Source: Bacteroidota bacterium (GTDB lineage Bacteria; Bacteroidota; Bacteroidia; Chitinophagales; Chitinophagaceae). From it: a DNA stretch of 5,443 bases. The stretch covers positions 1 to 5,443 of the forward strand of contig JAGWPQ010000575.1 in NCBI GenBank assembly GCA_028877045.1, given 5' to 3'. The position numbers were made by a program, and so were the translations under genes. Positions within the stretch are counted from its first letter, which is position 1; each line of letters starts with the position of its first letter. Positions 4,758 through 5,443 of the stretch are shown one piece after another. The notes below the pieces were generated by a model. It was not told where the DNA came from. It saw nothing but the letters and a program-made list of their open reading frames with translations, and did no database searches.

Positions 4758-5443
4758 ATGGCTACAGTTAATAAAGATTTCTCGGTTGAAGAAAAATTAG
4801 TTGGCTTAATTAAGCTTCAGAAAATTGACAGCAAACTTGATGAAATTGAAATTTTAAAAGGTGAGTTGCCAATGGAAGTGAGTGACCTTGAAGATGAAAT
4901 TACAGGTTTACACAGCCGCCGCACAAGAATTGAAGAAGAAATTAACGGTATGACCGAGTTCATTGAAGGAAAGAAAAATGCAATGAAAGAAAGTGAGGCG
5001 CAGATAAAAAAATACGAAAAACAAAGCGATAATGTTAAGAACAGCCGTGAGTTTGAAGCTATTTCAAAAGAAATAGAAATGCAGCAGCTGGAAATTAAAC
5101 TGGCCGAAAAACATATCCGCGATGCAAATGAAGAATTAGCCGAAAAAGTTAAATCGCTTGAAATTGCAAAAAAACAAATTGCAACAAAAGAAGGTGTTTT
5201 GAATCACAAGAAAGGTGAGTTGGAAAAAATTATTGTTGATACAGAGAAAGAAGAAAAACATTTTAAAAAATTAAGTGATGCTGCACGTGAAGGTATTGAC
5301 GAAAGATTGATGTACAGCTATGATCGCATCCGCAAAAGCTACCGCAATGGTTTGGCTGTTGTGCCTGTTGAACGCGATGCCTGCGGTGGTTGCTTTAATT
5401 CAATTCCGCCTCAGCGCCAGAGCGAAATTCGTTTGCACAAAAA
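4758..5443 (+). CDS. Coiled-coil and C4 zinc-ribbon protein, COG1579 type (3' end outside window)
   Basis: The first 228 codons of a protein that usually has about 250 residues. Residues 10-185 form a long, highly charged helical region rich in Glu, Lys and heptad-spaced hydrophobics, expected to make an antiparallel coiled-coil hairpin. The segment NSREFEAISKEIE (95-107) matches the conserved turn of COG1579 proteins (similar to NNKEYEALTKEIE). Near the cut end, RDACGGCFNSIPPQR (206-220) supplies the first CxxC pair (Cys209, Cys212) of a four-cysteine zinc ribbon; the second pair should lie just past the window edge. The family, which includes Chlamydia CT398, has been linked to transcription, secretion and other processes in different organisms, with no agreed role. 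The ATG at 4758 starts MATVNKDFSVEEKL, and no better start is near. Its position after a Nif3-family gene fits a recurring gene pair. Confidence 0.9.
   Translation, partial: MATVNKDFSVEEKLVGLIKLQKIDSKLDEIEILKGELPMEVSDLEDEITGLHSRRTRIEEEINGMTEFIEGKKNAMKESEAQIKKYEKQSDNVKNSREFEAISKEIEMQQLEIKLAEKHIRDANEELAEKVKSLEIAKKQIATKEGVLNHKKGELEKIIVDTEKEEKHFKKLSDAAREGIDERLMYSYDRIRKSYRNGLAVVPVERDACGGCFNSIPPQRQSEIRLHK

Overview
The window looks like an ordinary chromosomal stretch from a member of the Bacteroidota, possibly Chitinophagaceae-like. The evidence is AT-rich DNA, five visible gene starts with no convincing Shine-Dalgarno sequence, protein sequences of the kind seen in that phylum, and intergenic gaps filled with degenerate 7- and 8-base tandem repeats. 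The lineage is an inference from sequence character, not from a database match. I see no RNA gene, insertion sequence, phage gene, CRISPR array or defence system, and no undescribed multi-gene system.

Layout. Positions 2-310 (+) hold the C-terminal part of futalosine hydrolase (mqnB). After a repeat-filled 100-base gap comes a complete 1,4-dihydroxy-6-naphthoate synthase (mqnD, 411-1250, +). These two enzymes act in the futalosine route from chorismate to menaquinone. Facing them on the minus strand are a class I CPD DNA photolyase (phr, 1293-2606) and, upstream of it, a class IV PLP enzyme that is probably aminodeoxychorismate lyase (2651-3502). The last two genes are divergent from that pair: a Nif3-family dinuclear-metal protein with the PII/CutA-like insert (3552-4649), then the start of a coiled-coil plus C4 zinc-ribbon protein of the COG1579 type (4758 to the window edge).

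How the genes relate. mqnB and mqnD share a pathway. Aminodeoxychorismate lyase makes 4-aminobenzoate for folate, and many class I photolyases carry a folate antenna, so the minus-strand pair may be functionally linked; this is an inference. The Nif3/zinc-ribbon pair is a familiar neighbourhood of uncertain biochemical role.

The points most worth a second look are non-coding. Four short tandem arrays occur, and three of them end within about 12 bases of a start codon. A distinctive, less AT-rich block of about 70 bases lies between the Nif3 and zinc-ribbon genes and could be a dispersed intergenic element. In the coding part, the main oddity is an Asp where class IV aminotransferases normally have the Glu that contacts the PLP ring nitrogen.
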